DNA of 36,211 nt, from positions 1 to 36,211 of the forward strand of contig NZ_MUMH01000174.1 in assembly GCF_002155965.1 (NCBI RefSeq). The letters run 5' to 3'. Made by a program: the position numbers and the translations under genes. How positions within the stretch are numbered: the first letter of the stretch is position 1; the number at the start of each line of letters is the position of its first letter. This DNA comes from Allokutzneria sp. NRRL B-24872. GTDB taxonomy: Bacteria > Actinomycetota > Actinomycetes > Mycobacteriales > Pseudonocardiaceae. A model generated the notes under the pieces. That model was given only the letters and a program-made list of their open reading frames with translations. It searched no databases and was not told the DNA's origin. This document shows positions 9,801 to 17,950 of the stretch, in pieces.

Positions 9801-10195
9801 GCCGCGACCATGGCCACCACGAGCGTCCGTTCCTTCTGGATCTCGTGGATGACGGTGGTGACCTTGCGGGCGACGTCGACCTGGGCGACGGTGCGCTGGA
9901 AGTCGTCGGCGCGGGCGAGCTCGTCCTGCACGCGCAGGGTGCCGAGGACGAGCGCGGTGATCGTGGGCACGAGCAGCACCACGGCCATCCGGTTGCGCAG
10001 GCGCCAGTTCCGCAGGCGCCAGCGCGCGTCGTCCCGCCGGTCGGGATGGGCTGGGATCGGTGTCGACTCGGACACCGGCTGTGTTCGCCGCTGCGCGCGC
10101 GGGGAGGGGCCACCGCCGTCGCCGTCTTCGGCGGGTGCGGTGGACCGGTTCGGGGCACCCTTGCGGGACGCGATCCTGCCGGGCTGATCGGGCAC
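6887..10195 (-). CDS. cvnA: Conservon sensor histidine kinase-like protein CvnA (nitrate-sensor type)
   Basis: This is a membrane sensor of 1102 aa. Domains in order: a polar N-terminus; TM1 about residues 70-88; a helical extracytoplasmic NIT-type sensor domain about 95-360, including [18 protein letters not shown]2 about 371-389; a HAMP-like linker to ~465; a helical region with [20 protein letters not shown]; a GHKL ATPase with N-box ELLDNA (585-590) and G-box DRGVGM (618-623); then a ~400-residue Pro/Ala/Glu-rich disordered tail with repeated EPxPxP motifs, ending in a basic RGRHAR segment. CvnA is the signal-input subunit of conservons. GTG 10195 is preceded by GGGGAG. It is the first gene of the operon. 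The tail is probably an interaction scaffold (inference). Confidence 0.93.
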   Translation of the reverse strand: MPDQPGRIASRKGAPNRSTAPAEDGDGGGPSPRAQRRTQPVSESTPIPAHPDRRDDARWRLRNWRLRNRMAVVLLVPTITALVLGTLRVQDELARADDFQRTVAQVDVARKVTTVIHEIQKERTLVVAMVAAGRSTDRKPMVDQFETVNVAVNELNRAMEPLEYDDAASEERYKRGIQRLSALNPLRLVADTTSYADIAVHAVYSSILDALVQLGREVSASVSEHALSRAATAIQALTQAKERVAQQNALMQMAATHNEFRAGQLDELRSANSGYDAAVSDFQAVATPGERQLFLGTVSGSDVDTRQRIKQISVIKGANGDSLNIDSTEYTRVAGVTSDLLSRVENSLLESLRSEADDLAAAAVASATRDAALVLVALLAALLLMAVVVRSLLTPLRVLRTEALDVANERLPVTVRRILDDPNPAEAAKTAVQPVKVFTREEIGQVARAFDAVHEQAVHMATEQALLRDNVNAMFVNLSRRSQTLVERQLSVLDQLEQDEQDPDALSSLFVLDHLATRMRRNSENLLILSGSGLGKRLSAPVPVAELIGAAVSEVEHYARINLTSAPDVLVQGRVVNDLIHLTAELLDNATVFSDPQSPVDVSVAQLRSKDLAIQITDRGVGMSEEELAEANKNLAEPPEIDVAVSRRMGLYVVARLAARHEIKVRLHNGEYIDGGTRAIITVPAALVVLPSALDTGLYPTSQQQFPPPMPQRQPQQHLPEQQEWFTSTNPAVDPVEPEPAPAPVPAQAPAPAPAEQPVAEAVTQADAAEQPRMGGPRALARRLAPSLVEQTEGRGLEADDLMAPPVPAESTVDSTDSADASDLFAPHQDERAYQETPAPQENPVQQSGGYENPFPQVDRPEVDAPTERLPIYEEILSQWFQTVENPDGEFPNPSPPRPVPASEPAPVAKAPVERPAAERPAAPEPEPVVEPVPVAEPVVRAEPVAPPAPAPVEPVTRRETIPAPPRPSTWRSAGDEGWRAVETMLNAPAEEAVTSAGLPKRVPKAKLMPGSIKPAAPRRSAPPTRGTGTTGQQPAIAAEPAQPARSAETVRGRMSSFQQGLRRGRHARIDELAGERAGSNGTHAPNGAASPNGAARQEEDK

Positions 10196-10959
10196 TACGT
10201 GAACACTCCCCGGATCAGAGCTAAGCGGCTCCCCCCGTACGGGACCCAGCTCGTACGGACAACTTTCAGCGCAAGGTAGCGAAGAAGAACCGCCTTGTCA
10301 GCCTTGGGCGCTTCACTTAGGAAGGTCATGACATTCGTGAACTTGATTTGACGCTCAACCATGGCGTTGTCTACACCCTTATGGCTCGGACGAGTGATTG
10401 CGCGGTCACCCTTGGTGAAGGCGCCACTGCCGAACCGGGCAACGCAGCCCCGTGGTCGAGGAGCCAGTATGACCCGCCATAGCGGTCGCCGTGAACTGGG
10501 CCGATGCCCTTCACGTGCTCGGCTGTCCGCGCGCGGGGCACTGGGCCCGGCCACGCCCGTTCGCGACCCGGTTCCCGCCCGAAGCGGTGCCCGCCCCACC
10601 CGGAGCCCGGGCGGGGCGTGTCTCGGAATCATCTCGGAAGCCGACCTTCGGCGGTTTTCGCATCGAGTGCTCTTGAGCGGGACTACTCCGAACGGGGCTC
10701 CGCGGCGAAATTCATCCGCCGTGTCCTCCGCTCGGTCACCCGTGGTCGCTCTCCGTTCACAATCACGCCGATGTGATTACAGCGCGTTTCCTCCTACCCT
10801 AAGGAAATGCAAAGCCTGCGAAGTTCGGCGAACTAAAGCGTGTTGTTTCTTCGTGTACGGGCTTGACCGGTCGTGGCGCTCGAACGTTAGGTAGGCCCGC
10901 CGGCACTCCCTCGGCAGCACCCCGCCCCCATCAGCACCTCGAAGCACTGGAGCGCAAGC
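10196..10959. other. 764-bp non-coding divergent region
   Basis: The region separates the conservon (-) from the ABC importer (+) and must hold both promoters. The part at 10200-10400 is less GC-rich than its neighbours. Its open minus frame (a 55-aa stretch from ATG 10362) has weak third-position GC and no ribosome binding site, so I do not call a gene. An inverted repeat CCGTAC (10235-10240) / GTACGG (10253-10258) lies 40-65 bases upstream of cvnA and could be an operator. I see no tRNA, riboswitch or convincing CDS in the rest. Confidence 0.6.
10863..10892 (+). promoter_or_regulatory. Candidate housekeeping promoter of the ABC importer
   Basis: TTGACC (10863-10868) is followed after 18 bases by TTAGGT (10887-10892), close to the actinomycete TTGAC/TAGxxT pattern. 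It lies about 70 bases upstream of the binding-protein start. It is a pattern match only. Confidence 0.35.
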
Positions 10960-11991
10960 ATGAACCGACGCGGCATCCCCGGCGGGCCGTCGTCCCGACC
11001 CTCCCGCATCCTGGGCGCGGTCCTCACCGCGGCGGCCCTGATGGCCAGCCTCGGCGGCTGCGGCCTGCTCGGCGGCTCCTCGACCGAGGACAAGCCCAGC
11101 GGCGGCGGCGAGAACATGAAGATCCGCCTCGGCCTGGTCAAGGTCGTCGACGTCGCGCCCGTCTACATCGCGCATCAGGCGGGCTTCTTCAAGGCCGAGG
11201 GCCTGGACCTGGAGCTCATCCCGCTGACCACCTCCGCCGTCGGCATCGACAAGATGGCCGCGGGCGACATGGACATGGTCCACGGCAACTACGTCTCGAT
11301 GTTCACCGCGCACGCCAAGAAGGTCGTCGACCTCAAGTGGGTCTCCGACTGCTACGCGGCCAAGCCCAACGTGTGGATGACCATGACCTCGCCGACCTCC
11401 TCGGTGAAGTCCATGAGCGACCTGCCCGGCAAGAAGGTCGCGGTCACCACGACAAGCAACCTCGCCGACATGACGGTGTGGTCGGTGCTCAGCGCCAACA
11501 ACATCGACGCCAAGCAGATCAAGTACGTGCAGATGCCCTTCGGCGAGATGGCCGCCGCGCTGAAGAACGGCAACGTCGACGCCGCGGTGATGGCCGAGCC
11601 GTTCATCACCCAGGCCGCCAAGAGCATGGGCGCCGTCCGGGTCTTCGACGCCGCCTCCGGGCCGACCGAGTCCATCCCGATGGCCGGCTACTCCACCAAC
11701 GCCAAGTTCGCCAAGGAGAACCCGAAGGCCCTCGCCGCCTTCCAGCGCGGGCTCGCCAAGGGCGTGGAGATCGCCAACGCCGACCGGGGCCGGGTCGAGG
11801 CCGCCGTGCAGGGCTACGCGGGCATCGACGCGCAGACCGCCTCGATCATGAACATCGGCGCCTACCCGAGCTCGCTGGAAGCCGCCCGGCTCCAGCGCGT
11901 CCCGGACCTGATGAAGGACTTCGGCATCCTCAGCGAGCGCATCGACGTCAGCACGATGGTGCTGCCGCAGGCCCCGGTCCCGGCCAGGTAG
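10960..11991 (+). CDS. ABC transporter substrate-binding lipoprotein (SsuA/NrtA/ThiY type)
   Basis: This is a 343-aa solute-binding lipoprotein. A lipoprotein signal peptide ends at the lipobox LGGC (Cys about residue 35), after a basic N-terminus and an Ala/Leu core. The mature part follows the NMT1/SsuA-like fold: IRLGLVKVVDVAPVYIAHQAGFFKAEGLDLELIP, a loop with GDMDMVHGNYVSMF, DLPGKKVAVTTTSNLADM, and NVDAAVMAEPFI. Family members bind alkanesulfonates, nitrate, taurine or pyrimidine/thiamine precursors; nothing here fixes the substrate. GGAGCG precedes ATG 10960. It is the first gene of a four-gene importer operon. Confidence 0.9.
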   Translation: MNRRGIPGGPSSRPSRILGAVLTAAALMASLGGCGLLGGSSTEDKPSGGGENMKIRLGLVKVVDVAPVYIAHQAGFFKAEGLDLELIPLTTSAVGIDKMAAGDMDMVHGNYVSMFTAHAKKVVDLKWVSDCYAAKPNVWMTMTSPTSSVKSMSDLPGKKVAVTTTSNLADMTVWSVLSANNIDAKQIKYVQMPFGEMAAALKNGNVDAAVMAEPFITQAAKSMGAVRVFDAASGPTESIPMAGYSTNAKFAKENPKALAAFQRGLAKGVEIANADRGRVEAAVQGYAGIDAQTASIMNIGAYPSSLEAARLQRVPDLMKDFGILSERIDVSTMVLPQAPVPAR

Positions 11992-12005
11992 GGGTCGAGG
12001 GGTTC

Positions 12006-12773
12006 GTGCGCGCCGCCTTCCGCGGACTGGTCGGGGTCGCCGTGCTGCTCCTGCTCTGGGAGCTGCTCAGCGCCTCCGACCTGGTCCCGCCCGGTTACAT
12101 CCCGCCCCCGACACTGGTCGCGAGCACCCTCGTGAACCTGCTCGGCGACGGCGTGTTCGTCTACGACGTGATCGCCAGCCTGCTGGCGTGGGCCATCGCA
12201 CTCGGCATCGCCGTCGTCATCGCGGTGCCGCTCGGGCTGGTGCTGGGCAGCGTCCCGGCGGTGCGGCGGGCCACCAGGACGGTGGTGGAGCTGCTGCGCC
12301 CCGTCCCGTCGGTGGCGATGATCCCGCTGGCCATCCTGCTCTTCGGCGGCGGACCCGAGGCCAAGATCGTGCTCGCGGTCTACGCCTCGGTGTGGCCGAT
12401 CCTGTTCAACACCATCTACGCCCTCGACGAGCTGGACGAGCAGCTGGTGGACACCGCCCGCGCCTTCGGCGTGAGCAAACCGAGGATCATGGCGACGGTG
12501 GCGCTGCCCAGCGCCGCGCCGTTCGTGATGACCGGGATCAGGACCTCCGCGGCGATCGCGCTGATCGTCGTGGTGAGCACGGAACTGCTCGCGGGCGCCA
12601 CGCTCGGGCTCGGCCAGTTCATCCTCAACGCCAGCAGCGGCGGTTCCCGGATGGACCTGGTCTTCGCCGGAACCGTGGTCGCCGGGCTGATCGGCTACCT
12701 GGTCAACGCCGGGCTGGAGTGGGTGCAGCGGCGGTTCTTCGCCTGGGGCGCGCGGACGGGGGAGACGGTGTGA
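12006..12773 (+). CDS. ABC transporter permease (SsuC/TauC type), first
   Basis: This is a 255-aa permease with about six transmembrane helices. The first runs through AAFRGLVGVAVLLLLWELL, after which comes the typical periplasmic PPGYIPPPTLVASTL motif. The cytoplasmic coupling EAA-like loop reads ELDEQLVDTARAFGVSKPRIMATVALPSAAPFVMTGIR. GTG 12006 is chosen because GAGGGG lies just upstream and the helix start fits. It is separated from the binding-protein gene by 14 bases and overlaps the next permease by four (GTGA). It probably forms a heterodimer with the second permease. Confidence 0.9.
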   Translation: MRAAFRGLVGVAVLLLLWELLSASDLVPPGYIPPPTLVASTLVNLLGDGVFVYDVIASLLAWAIALGIAVVIAVPLGLVLGSVPAVRRATRTVVELLRPVPSVAMIPLAILLFGGGPEAKIVLAVYASVWPILFNTIYALDELDEQLVDTARAFGVSKPRIMATVALPSAAPFVMTGIRTSAAIALIVVVSTELLAGATLGLGQFILNASSGGSRMDLVFAGTVVAGLIGYLVNAGLEWVQRRFFAWGARTGETV

Positions 12774-13582
12774 AGCGGCTGCGGAGTTCGGCCTCCGGCT
12801 GGATCGTGCTCGTCGTGCTGGTGCTGCTGTGGGAGACCGCCACGCGGCTGGCCGGCAGCCTGTACTTCCCGCCGCCGACCCAGATCGCCGAGACCGCCAG
12901 GCAGATGTGGTTCAGCGGCCCCGCCTCCAGCCTGTTCCTGACCGACGTGGTCTTCGAGGACGTCCTCGCCAGCGTGGCGCGGATGCTCGGCGGCTGGGCC
13001 ATCGCGGGCGTGCTCGGCGTGAGCATCGGCGTCCTGCTGGGGCGCTCGGCCACCGCGATGGACTACTGCGGCCCGATCATCTCCTTCCTGCGCGCGATCC
13101 CGCCGCCGACCCTGGTGCCGGTGTTCCTCGCGCTGTTCACCCTCGGCACCCCGATGCAGCTGGCCACCATCGTCTTCGGCACGATCTGGCCGATCCTGCT
13201 CAACTCCGTCGACGGGGCCAGGTCGGTGGACGCCACCAAGACCGAGACCGCCCGCGCCTTCCGCCTGTCCACAATGGACTGGATCTTCGGTGTGGTGCTG
13301 CCGGCGGCTTCGCCCAAGATCTTCGCGGGCCTGCGGATCAGCCTCTCGCTGTCGCTGGTGCTGATGGTCATCTCGGAGCTGGTCGGCTCCACCGAGGGCA
13401 TCGGCTACCGGCTGCTGTACTCCCAGCGCCAGTACGACTTCCCGGCGATGTGGGCGAGCATCGTCCTGCTCGGCGTGCTGGGATTCCTCTTCAACACGGG
13501 CCTGTCGGCCGTCGAACGCAGGGTGCTGGCCTGGCAGCCGGCCCACCGCCAGGCCGCTGTCGCGGCCGGAACGGGAGCATGA
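12770..13582 (+). CDS. ABC transporter permease (SsuC/TauC type), second
   Basis: This is a 270-aa inner-membrane permease of the same family. The first helix is GWIVLVVLVLLWETATRLAG, followed by YFPPPTQIAETARQMW. The coupling loop reads SVDATKTETARAFRLSTMDWIFGVVLPAASPKIFAGLRISLSL. Its GTG start overlaps the stop of the first permease (GTGA), showing coupled translation and suggesting a 1:1 heterodimer. The stop lies one base before the ATPase start. Confidence 0.9.
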   Translation: MKRLRSSASGWIVLVVLVLLWETATRLAGSLYFPPPTQIAETARQMWFSGPASSLFLTDVVFEDVLASVARMLGGWAIAGVLGVSIGVLLGRSATAMDYCGPIISFLRAIPPPTLVPVFLALFTLGTPMQLATIVFGTIWPILLNSVDGARSVDATKTETARAFRLSTMDWIFGVVLPAASPKIFAGLRISLSLSLVLMVISELVGSTEGIGYRLLYSQRQYDFPAMWASIVLLGVLGFLFNTGLSAVERRVLAWQPAHRQAAVAAGTGA

Positions 13583-13583
13583 C

Positions 13584-14459
13584 GTGAGCACGATGCTGGA
13601 GGTCAGCGACCTCGGCCACCGCTACCACGCCAAGGGCGGCGAGCACACCGCCATCGACCACCTGTCCTTCACGGTGGCCGCGGGCGAACTGGTCTGCATC
13701 GTCGGCCCGTCCGGCTGCGGCAAGTCCACCCTGCTGCGCTCGCTGTCCGGGCTGATCACCCCCAGCACCGGCCGCGTCGCGCTGCACGGCGACGAGGTGC
13801 GCGGCGTCCCCGACGACCTCGCCGTGGTGTTCCAGGACTACAGCCGCTCGCTGTTCCCGTGGCTCACCGTGCAGCGCAACGTCGAGTTCCCGTTGAAGCG
13901 CAAGACCTCCCGCGCCGAGCGCCGCTCCCGCGCTGAGCAGGCCCTGGAGTGGGTCGGCCTCTCCGGCGCGGGCGCCAAGTACCCGTGGCAGCTCTCCGGC
14001 GGCATGCAGCAGCGCGTCGCGATCGCCCGCGCCCTGGCCTACCGGCCCGCCCTGCTGCTGATGGACGAGCCCTTCGCCTCCGTCGACGCGCAGACCCGCT
14101 TCGAGCTCGAGGACCTGCTGCTGCGCGTGCGCCGCGAGCACGACACCACGATCCTGCTCGTCACCCACGACATCGACGAGAGCGTCTACCTCGGCGACCG
14201 GGTGCTCGTGCTGTCCAAGTCCCCGGCCACCGTCGTCGCCGACCTCAAGGTCGACCTGCCCGCCGAGCGCGACCAGATCACCACCCGCGAGTCCGACGCC
14301 TTCGTCGCCCTGCGCGCCGAGACCGCCCGCCTGCTGCACGGCGGCGGCAGCGCCCGTCCTCGCGTCCAGTCCGACCCCGAAGGCGCCGCCGCCCGCTTCC
14401 TGGCCGCCGAACGCGCCGAGCGCGAATCCCAGGCCACCCACCGCGCCACCCAGGGCTGA
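13584..14459 (+). CDS. ABC transporter ATP-binding protein (SsuB/TauB type)
   Basis: This is a 291-aa ATPase that drives the importer. All motifs are present: Walker A GPSGCGKS, Q-loop VVFQDYSRSLFPWLTV, signature LSGGMQQR, Walker B LLLMDEPF, and the H-loop in VTHDIDES. The ~40-residue C-terminal extension is basic and Ala/Arg-rich. GTG 13584 lies one base past the upstream permease stop. It is the last gene of the importer operon and is followed by a palindrome array. Confidence 0.93.
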   Translation: MSTMLEVSDLGHRYHAKGGEHTAIDHLSFTVAAGELVCIVGPSGCGKSTLLRSLSGLITPSTGRVALHGDEVRGVPDDLAVVFQDYSRSLFPWLTVQRNVEFPLKRKTSRAERRSRAEQALEWVGLSGAGAKYPWQLSGGMQQRVAIARALAYRPALLLMDEPFASVDAQTRFELEDLLLRVRREHDTTILLVTHDIDESVYLGDRVLVLSKSPATVVADLKVDLPAERDQITTRESDAFVALRAETARLLHGGGSARPRVQSDPEGAAARFLAAERAERESQATHRATQG

Positions 14460-14475
14460 CCGCCTTCACCGGCAG

Positions 14476-14583
14476 CTGAATGACTCATTCAGGTACCTCA
14501 ACTCCCTGAACGGGTCATTCGGGTACTGGGAAGCCCTGAACGACCCGTTCGGTGCGCTCAACGCGCCAAACGGGTCGTTCAGG
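14476..14583. repeat. Array of four related palindromes at ~30-bp period
   Basis: The four units are CTGAATGACTCATTCAG (14476-14492), CCTGAACGGGTCATTCGGG (14505-14523), CCTGAACGACCCGTTCGG (14535-14552) and CCAAACGGGTCGTTCAGG (14566-14583). Unit starts are 29, 30 and 31 bases apart, with unrelated 11-13-base spacers. Unit 1 matches the core of the palindrome at 5283-5301. The array lies just after the ABC ATPase stop and 95 bases before the TetR start. It may terminate transcription or bind a protein. Confidence 0.75.
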
Positions 14584-14677
14584 GCTCGGCGGGCGGGTGG
14601 GCGACCGCACAAGGTCGAGCCCAGCGGCGGGCGGGTACCCTGCTGCGATCATCGCAGGCCCACGGGGAGGAGCGCGC

Positions 14678-15277
14678 GTGCCGGAACCCGTTGTGCCACG
14701 GCCGAGGAAGGTCCCGCTCAGCGATCCCGAGCGGCAGCAGGAGATCTTCGCCGCGACGCTGGCGGTGCTCGCCGAAGTGGGCTACGAGCGGTTCAACATG
14801 GACCTGATCGCGAAACGGGTCCGCGCCAGCAAAGCCACCCTGTACCAGTACTGGCCGGTCAAAGCGGCGCTGATCCTGGACGCGCTCAAGATCAACGAGG
14901 TGCCGCACGCCGACCCGGACACGGGCTCGGTGGCGCAGGACATCCGGCAGCTGCTGCGGTCCTGGGTGCGCGCGCAGACGCCGTACACGCGCGGCATCCT
15001 GCTCGGGCTGATGGAGGGCGGTCGCCGGGACGAGGAGATGGCCCGGATGTACGCCGAGCGCATCGCCCAGCAGCAGGAGCCGTTGCTGCACACGATCCTG
15101 GCGCGCGGGGTGCAGCGCGGGGAGGTGCCGGAGGGGGTCGATGTCGGCCTGCTCGCCGACCTCCCCGCGGCGATCTTCCTGCTCCGCCTGATGACGACCA
15201 ACGACGAGGTCGACGACGCGCTGGTGGACCGCGTCGTCGACGGCCTGGTCATCCCCCTGCTGGGCAAGGGAGCGTGA
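14678..15277 (+). CDS. TetR/AcrR-family transcriptional regulator
   Basis: This is a 199-aa regulator. The N-terminal helix-turn-helix is recognisable in RQQEIFAATLAVLAEVGYERFNMDLIAKRVRASKATLYQYWPVKAALI (about residues 19-67). The helical C-terminal ligand-binding half is of the TetR_C type, including YTRGILLGLMEGGRRDEEMARMYAERI. GTG 14678 is chosen because GGGGAGGA lies 7 bases upstream; the longer open frame runs into the palindrome array. The 3' end overlaps the convergent CocE-type hydrolase by 29 bases, so the hydrolase is a possible target (inference). The effector is unknown. Confidence 0.9.
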   Translation: MPEPVVPRPRKVPLSDPERQQEIFAATLAVLAEVGYERFNMDLIAKRVRASKATLYQYWPVKAALILDALKINEVPHADPDTGSVAQDIRQLLRSWVRAQTPYTRGILLGLMEGGRRDEEMARMYAERIAQQQEPLLHTILARGVQRGEVPEGVDVGLLADLPAAIFLLRLMTTNDEVDDALVDRVVDGLVIPLLGKGA

Positions 15278-16844
15278 TCGCCGAGGGGTGCTCGGGATCG
15301 TGGAGCACCTCCTGGTCGGCGGCGAACAGCTCGCGCGCGACGGCGTGGTGCTCACCGCTGCCGGTGTTGCGGGCGAAGCGCGGGTGTGCGCCGCTGGAGA
15401 CCTGCACGCGCAGCCGGTGCCCGCGCGGGAAGCGGTAGGCGATCGGCGTCAGCGCGACCTCGACGCGGGTCACCCCGTCCGGCCGCACGTTCACCAGGCC
15501 GTCGCAGACGTTCACCGAGCGCCCGCGCGGGGACACGTCGCACAGGCGCACGAACACGTCGGTGTCCGGCCTGCTCGACCTCAGCCAGACCCGCGCGCCG
15601 ACCTCGCCGACGCTCTCCAGGTCCTCCGCGAGCGGTTCGGTCGTGAACGTCAGCACGTCGGAGCGCGCTTCGAGGGCCCGGTTGTCCTTGCGGCCCGCGC
15701 CGCGCCGCGTGAGCATGGGCCCGCCCACGGACGGCGTCGGATCGGCGGGGTCGTAGCGGTAGCGCGACGGCTCGGCGGCCCGCGGGGCGGCGGTGCTGAG
15801 CGCGCCACCGCCGTGCAGGTGCCAGTCCCGCGCGCCGTAGCCCTCCGGCGGCCAGGTGTCGTAGTGGCGCCATTCCTCGGCCCCCACAACGAAAAGCCGC
15901 ACCCGAGCGCGACGCGGCGGCTCCTCGCCGCGGCAGTGCGCACCGGACCACTCGACGGTTTCCCTTGCCGCCACACCGAATCCGGCGAGCGAGCCGTGCT
16001 GCCACGGACCGATCACCAGGCGCGCGTCCCGGCCGGCCTCGCGCAGCGCGACGAAGTCGGCGATCTGGTCGGCCAGGAAGATGTCCTCCCAGCCCGCGAC
16101 GAGGCTCGCCGGAACGGTGACCTCGCCGACGGAAGGGCTGTGGTCCCACTCCTTCCAGAAGCTGTCCTCGTTGTCGTGGTGCACGCAGTCCTGGTAGAAC
16201 GGCCACCGCTCGCCGAGCACGCGCAGATCGGCCTCGCCCATCGGCAGGCTGTTCATCGCCTCGCGCACGGACTTCTCGCGGTACCCCTTGAAACGGCGTT
16301 CCTGCCGCGCGGTCGCCACCGACCAGCGCAGCGAGGTGTCGAGCCCGAACCCGCCGCGGGGCAGGAACGCCAGCGCGAGCCGCGACGAGGTCACGTGCGG
16401 CACCATCGACTTCACCTGCGGCGGCGCGCCGGCGGCGACGGACCACTGCGTGTAGCCGAGGTAACTGGGCCCGGCCAGCGCGAGCGTGCCGTCGAACCAC
16501 GGCTGCTCAGTGATCCACTCGATGGTGGCCAGTCCGTCGGCGCGCTCGTGGCGCATCGCCCTGAAGTCCCCGACAGAGCCGAAGGTCCCGCGCACGCTCA
16601 TGATCACGACCTGGAAGCCGCGCTCGGCGCACACCCTGGCGAAGAGTCCGCCAAAACCCTTGCGGCCGTACGGCGTTCGGATGAGCAGCGTCGGCAGTGC
16701 GGCCCCGGCGGGGCGCCAGTGATCGGCCAGCAGCACTCCGCCGTCCGGCATGGTGACCGGTACGTCCCTGGTGACCTCGACGTCCCGGGTGATCGGCGGA
16801 GGCAGTCGAAGCAATCTCTGCGCCAGGTGGCTCACCAGGTTCAT
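15249..16844 (-). CDS. CocE/NonD-family serine hydrolase (X-Pro dipeptidyl-peptidase type)
   Basis: This is a 531-aa alpha/beta hydrolase followed by a C-terminal jelly-roll domain (PF02129 plus PF08530 architecture, like cocaine esterase). The likely catalytic residues are Ser127 (GPSYLG), Asp254 (AGWEDIF) and His283 (GPWQHGS). The early motif VTMPDGGVLLADHWRP and the C-terminal PIAYRFPRGHRLRVQVSSGAHPRFARN are classic for the family. No signal peptide is seen, so it is probably cytoplasmic. ATG 16844 is chosen; the longer frame overlaps the divergent gene's region. Substrates are likely esters or amides. An inverted repeat 6 bases upstream of the start may be its operator. Confidence 0.9.
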   Translation of the reverse strand: MNLVSHLAQRLLRLPPPITRDVEVTRDVPVTMPDGGVLLADHWRPAGAALPTLLIRTPYGRKGFGGLFARVCAERGFQVVIMSVRGTFGSVGDFRAMRHERADGLATIEWITEQPWFDGTLALAGPSYLGYTQWSVAAGAPPQVKSMVPHVTSSRLALAFLPRGGFGLDTSLRWSVATARQERRFKGYREKSVREAMNSLPMGEADLRVLGERWPFYQDCVHHDNEDSFWKEWDHSPSVGEVTVPASLVAGWEDIFLADQIADFVALREAGRDARLVIGPWQHGSLAGFGVAARETVEWSGAHCRGEEPPRRARVRLFVVGAEEWRHYDTWPPEGYGARDWHLHGGGALSTAAPRAAEPSRYRYDPADPTPSVGGPMLTRRGAGRKDNRALEARSDVLTFTTEPLAEDLESVGEVGARVWLRSSRPDTDVFVRLCDVSPRGRSVNVCDGLVNVRPDGVTRVEVALTPIAYRFPRGHRLRVQVSSGAHPRFARNTGSGEHHAVARELFAADQEVLHDPEHPSAITLPCPAGG

Positions 16845-16850
16845 GCCGTG

Positions 16851-16867
16851 AACGGTACGGTTCCGTT
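16851..16867. promoter_or_regulatory. Candidate TetR-type operator
   Basis: AACGG-TACGGTT-CCGTT is a 5-bp inverted repeat with a 7-base centre. It sits immediately upstream of the hydrolase ATG, in the short divergent region shared with the gene at 16945. Its size suits a TetR-family dimer such as the neighbouring regulator. It is a pattern match only. Confidence 0.3.
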
Positions 16868-16944
16868 CGGTTTTCGACCACTGGGCGATTAGGCGTTTCG
16901 GGTTCCCCTTGGTTGGGAACCGGTCCCCGGAGGTACTCGGTCTC

Positions 16945-17355
16945 ATGGCGTGCGAACCGGTGTACGAGCCGCCGATCTGCCCTGCCGGGTCGGATCGAGC
17001 GGAGCTGCGCGCGGAGATCGCACTCAAACTGGCCGAGGTGTTGCAGACCGTTCGCGAAGCGCGCGCCTACCTGCTGGCGGTGCGGAGGTTGATCGAGCAC
17101 TCCGATGACGCGCTGGAAGACCTGGTCGGCCTGCTCGCCGCGGACGGCAGACGCGATCTCGCCGCGTGCGTTCAGGTGGAGGTCATCGAGGAGAACTTCG
17201 TCGCCGAGCGCTGGGTGACCCGGTTGATCGAGGAGTTCGACCGCAACTACTACGCGGCCTTCCAGCGCATGGAGGAGAACATCCCGGCCGAGGTCGGCCA
17301 CGTCAGCGGGGACGAAGTGCTCGACGCGGTAGTGCGTTCGGTCATCGATCCCTAG
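16945..17355 (+). CDS. Hypothetical protein, 136 aa, helical
   Basis: I do not recognise a family. The protein is acidic and mostly alpha-helical: REARAYLLAVRRLIEHSDDALEDLVGLLAADGRRDLAACVQVEVIEENF is probably two or three helices, followed by ERWVTRLIEEFDRNYYAAFQRMEENI. It has no signal peptide or membrane segment and is likely cytosolic. ATG 16945 is chosen because GGAGG lies 11 bases upstream; a TTG at 16909 is less likely. Codon use matches neighbouring genes. It is transcribed away from the hydrolase and its 3' end overlaps bioN by 14 bases. Confidence 0.7.
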   Translation: MACEPVYEPPICPAGSDRAELRAEIALKLAEVLQTVREARAYLLAVRRLIEHSDDALEDLVGLLAADGRRDLAACVQVEVIEENFVAERWVTRLIEEFDRNYYAAFQRMEENIPAEVGHVSGDEVLDAVVRSVIDP

Positions 17356-17950
17356 CGTCGTCCATGCCGCGCGCGTCCAGTGCCTCCGCGATGTGATCGG
17401 CCATCCGCAACACCTTGACCAGCAACGGAAGCAGCAGTGCGAGCGAGGAGCGCTCTACGCCCCGTGCGCGCTGCGCCGTGCGGATCTCGTCGGCCTTCTC
17501 CTTGATCAGCGGGATGAACCGAAGCGTCAGCGACAGCACGAACGCGATGCGGTGCGGACGCAGTCCGAAGATCCGCAGCGGGCTCGCGGCGCGCTCCAGG
17601 GTGCTGATCATGTCGTCGGTGCGACTCGTCATCGTCACCACCGTGGCCAACAGGATCAGCGCGATCAGCCGCAGCAGCACCACGATCGCGGAAACCCAGC
17701 CCAGCAACAACACCTGCGCGACACCGAGCAGGACCAGCACGAGCGCCAACGGCCGCAACTGCCGCAGCAGCTCCAGCAGCGGAATGCGCGCGAGGCTCCA
17801 CATGCCGACCACGACGAGCAGAACTCCGCCCAGCACGAACGGGTTCGGGACGAAGAACAGCCCGATTCCGCTCAGCAGCAGCACAACGAGCTTCACGCCA
17901 ACCGGAAGCCGGTGCAGCGCAGAGGTTCCCGGGCGGTACAGGCTCAGCAT
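17342..17950 (-). CDS. bioN: Energy-coupling factor transmembrane protein BioN (EcfT)
   Basis: This is a 202-aa integral membrane protein that couples ATP hydrolysis to the S-component in an ECF vitamin importer. Hydrophobic segments include VKLVVLLLSGIGLFFV, FVLGGVLLVVVGMWSLA and LALVLVLLGVAQVLLL. The two Ala-Arg-Gly motifs in cytoplasmic coupling helices (TAQRARGVE and EALDARGMDD) are diagnostic of EcfT. ATG 17950 overlaps the 3' end of bioM by 7 bases. It is the last gene of bioY-bioM-bioN. Confidence 0.9.
   Translation of the reverse strand: MLSLYRPGTSALHRLPVGVKLVVLLLSGIGLFFVPNPFVLGGVLLVVVGMWSLARIPLLELLRQLRPLALVLVLLGVAQVLLLGWVSAIVVLLRLIALILLATVVTMTSRTDDMISTLERAASPLRIFGLRPHRIAFVLSLTLRFIPLIKEKADEIRTAQRARGVERSSLALLLPLLVKVLRMADHIAEALDARGMDDARDR

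Noticed and set aside
7673-10279. 868-codon open frame on the plus strand opposite cvnA
   Set aside because: It is low-complexity and His/Arg/Gly-rich, with no recognisable domain, and is antisense to a complete CvnA.
10195-10632. Open frame upstream of cvnA, with a 55-aa stretch from ATG 10362 ending one base into the cvnA start
   Set aside because: The touching stop/start and natural-looking residues were tempting, but third-position GC is far below that of neighbours, there is no ribosome binding site and the upstream part is clearly non-coding.
10700-10959. Possible TPP or other riboswitch before the SsuA/ThiY-type importer
   Set aside because: No CTGAGA/ACCCTTGAACCTGATC-type core or other recognisable aptamer was seen.
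14476-14583. CRISPR array
   Set aside because: The units are imperfect palindromes with 11-13-base spacers, too short and too variable for a CRISPR, and there are no cas genes.
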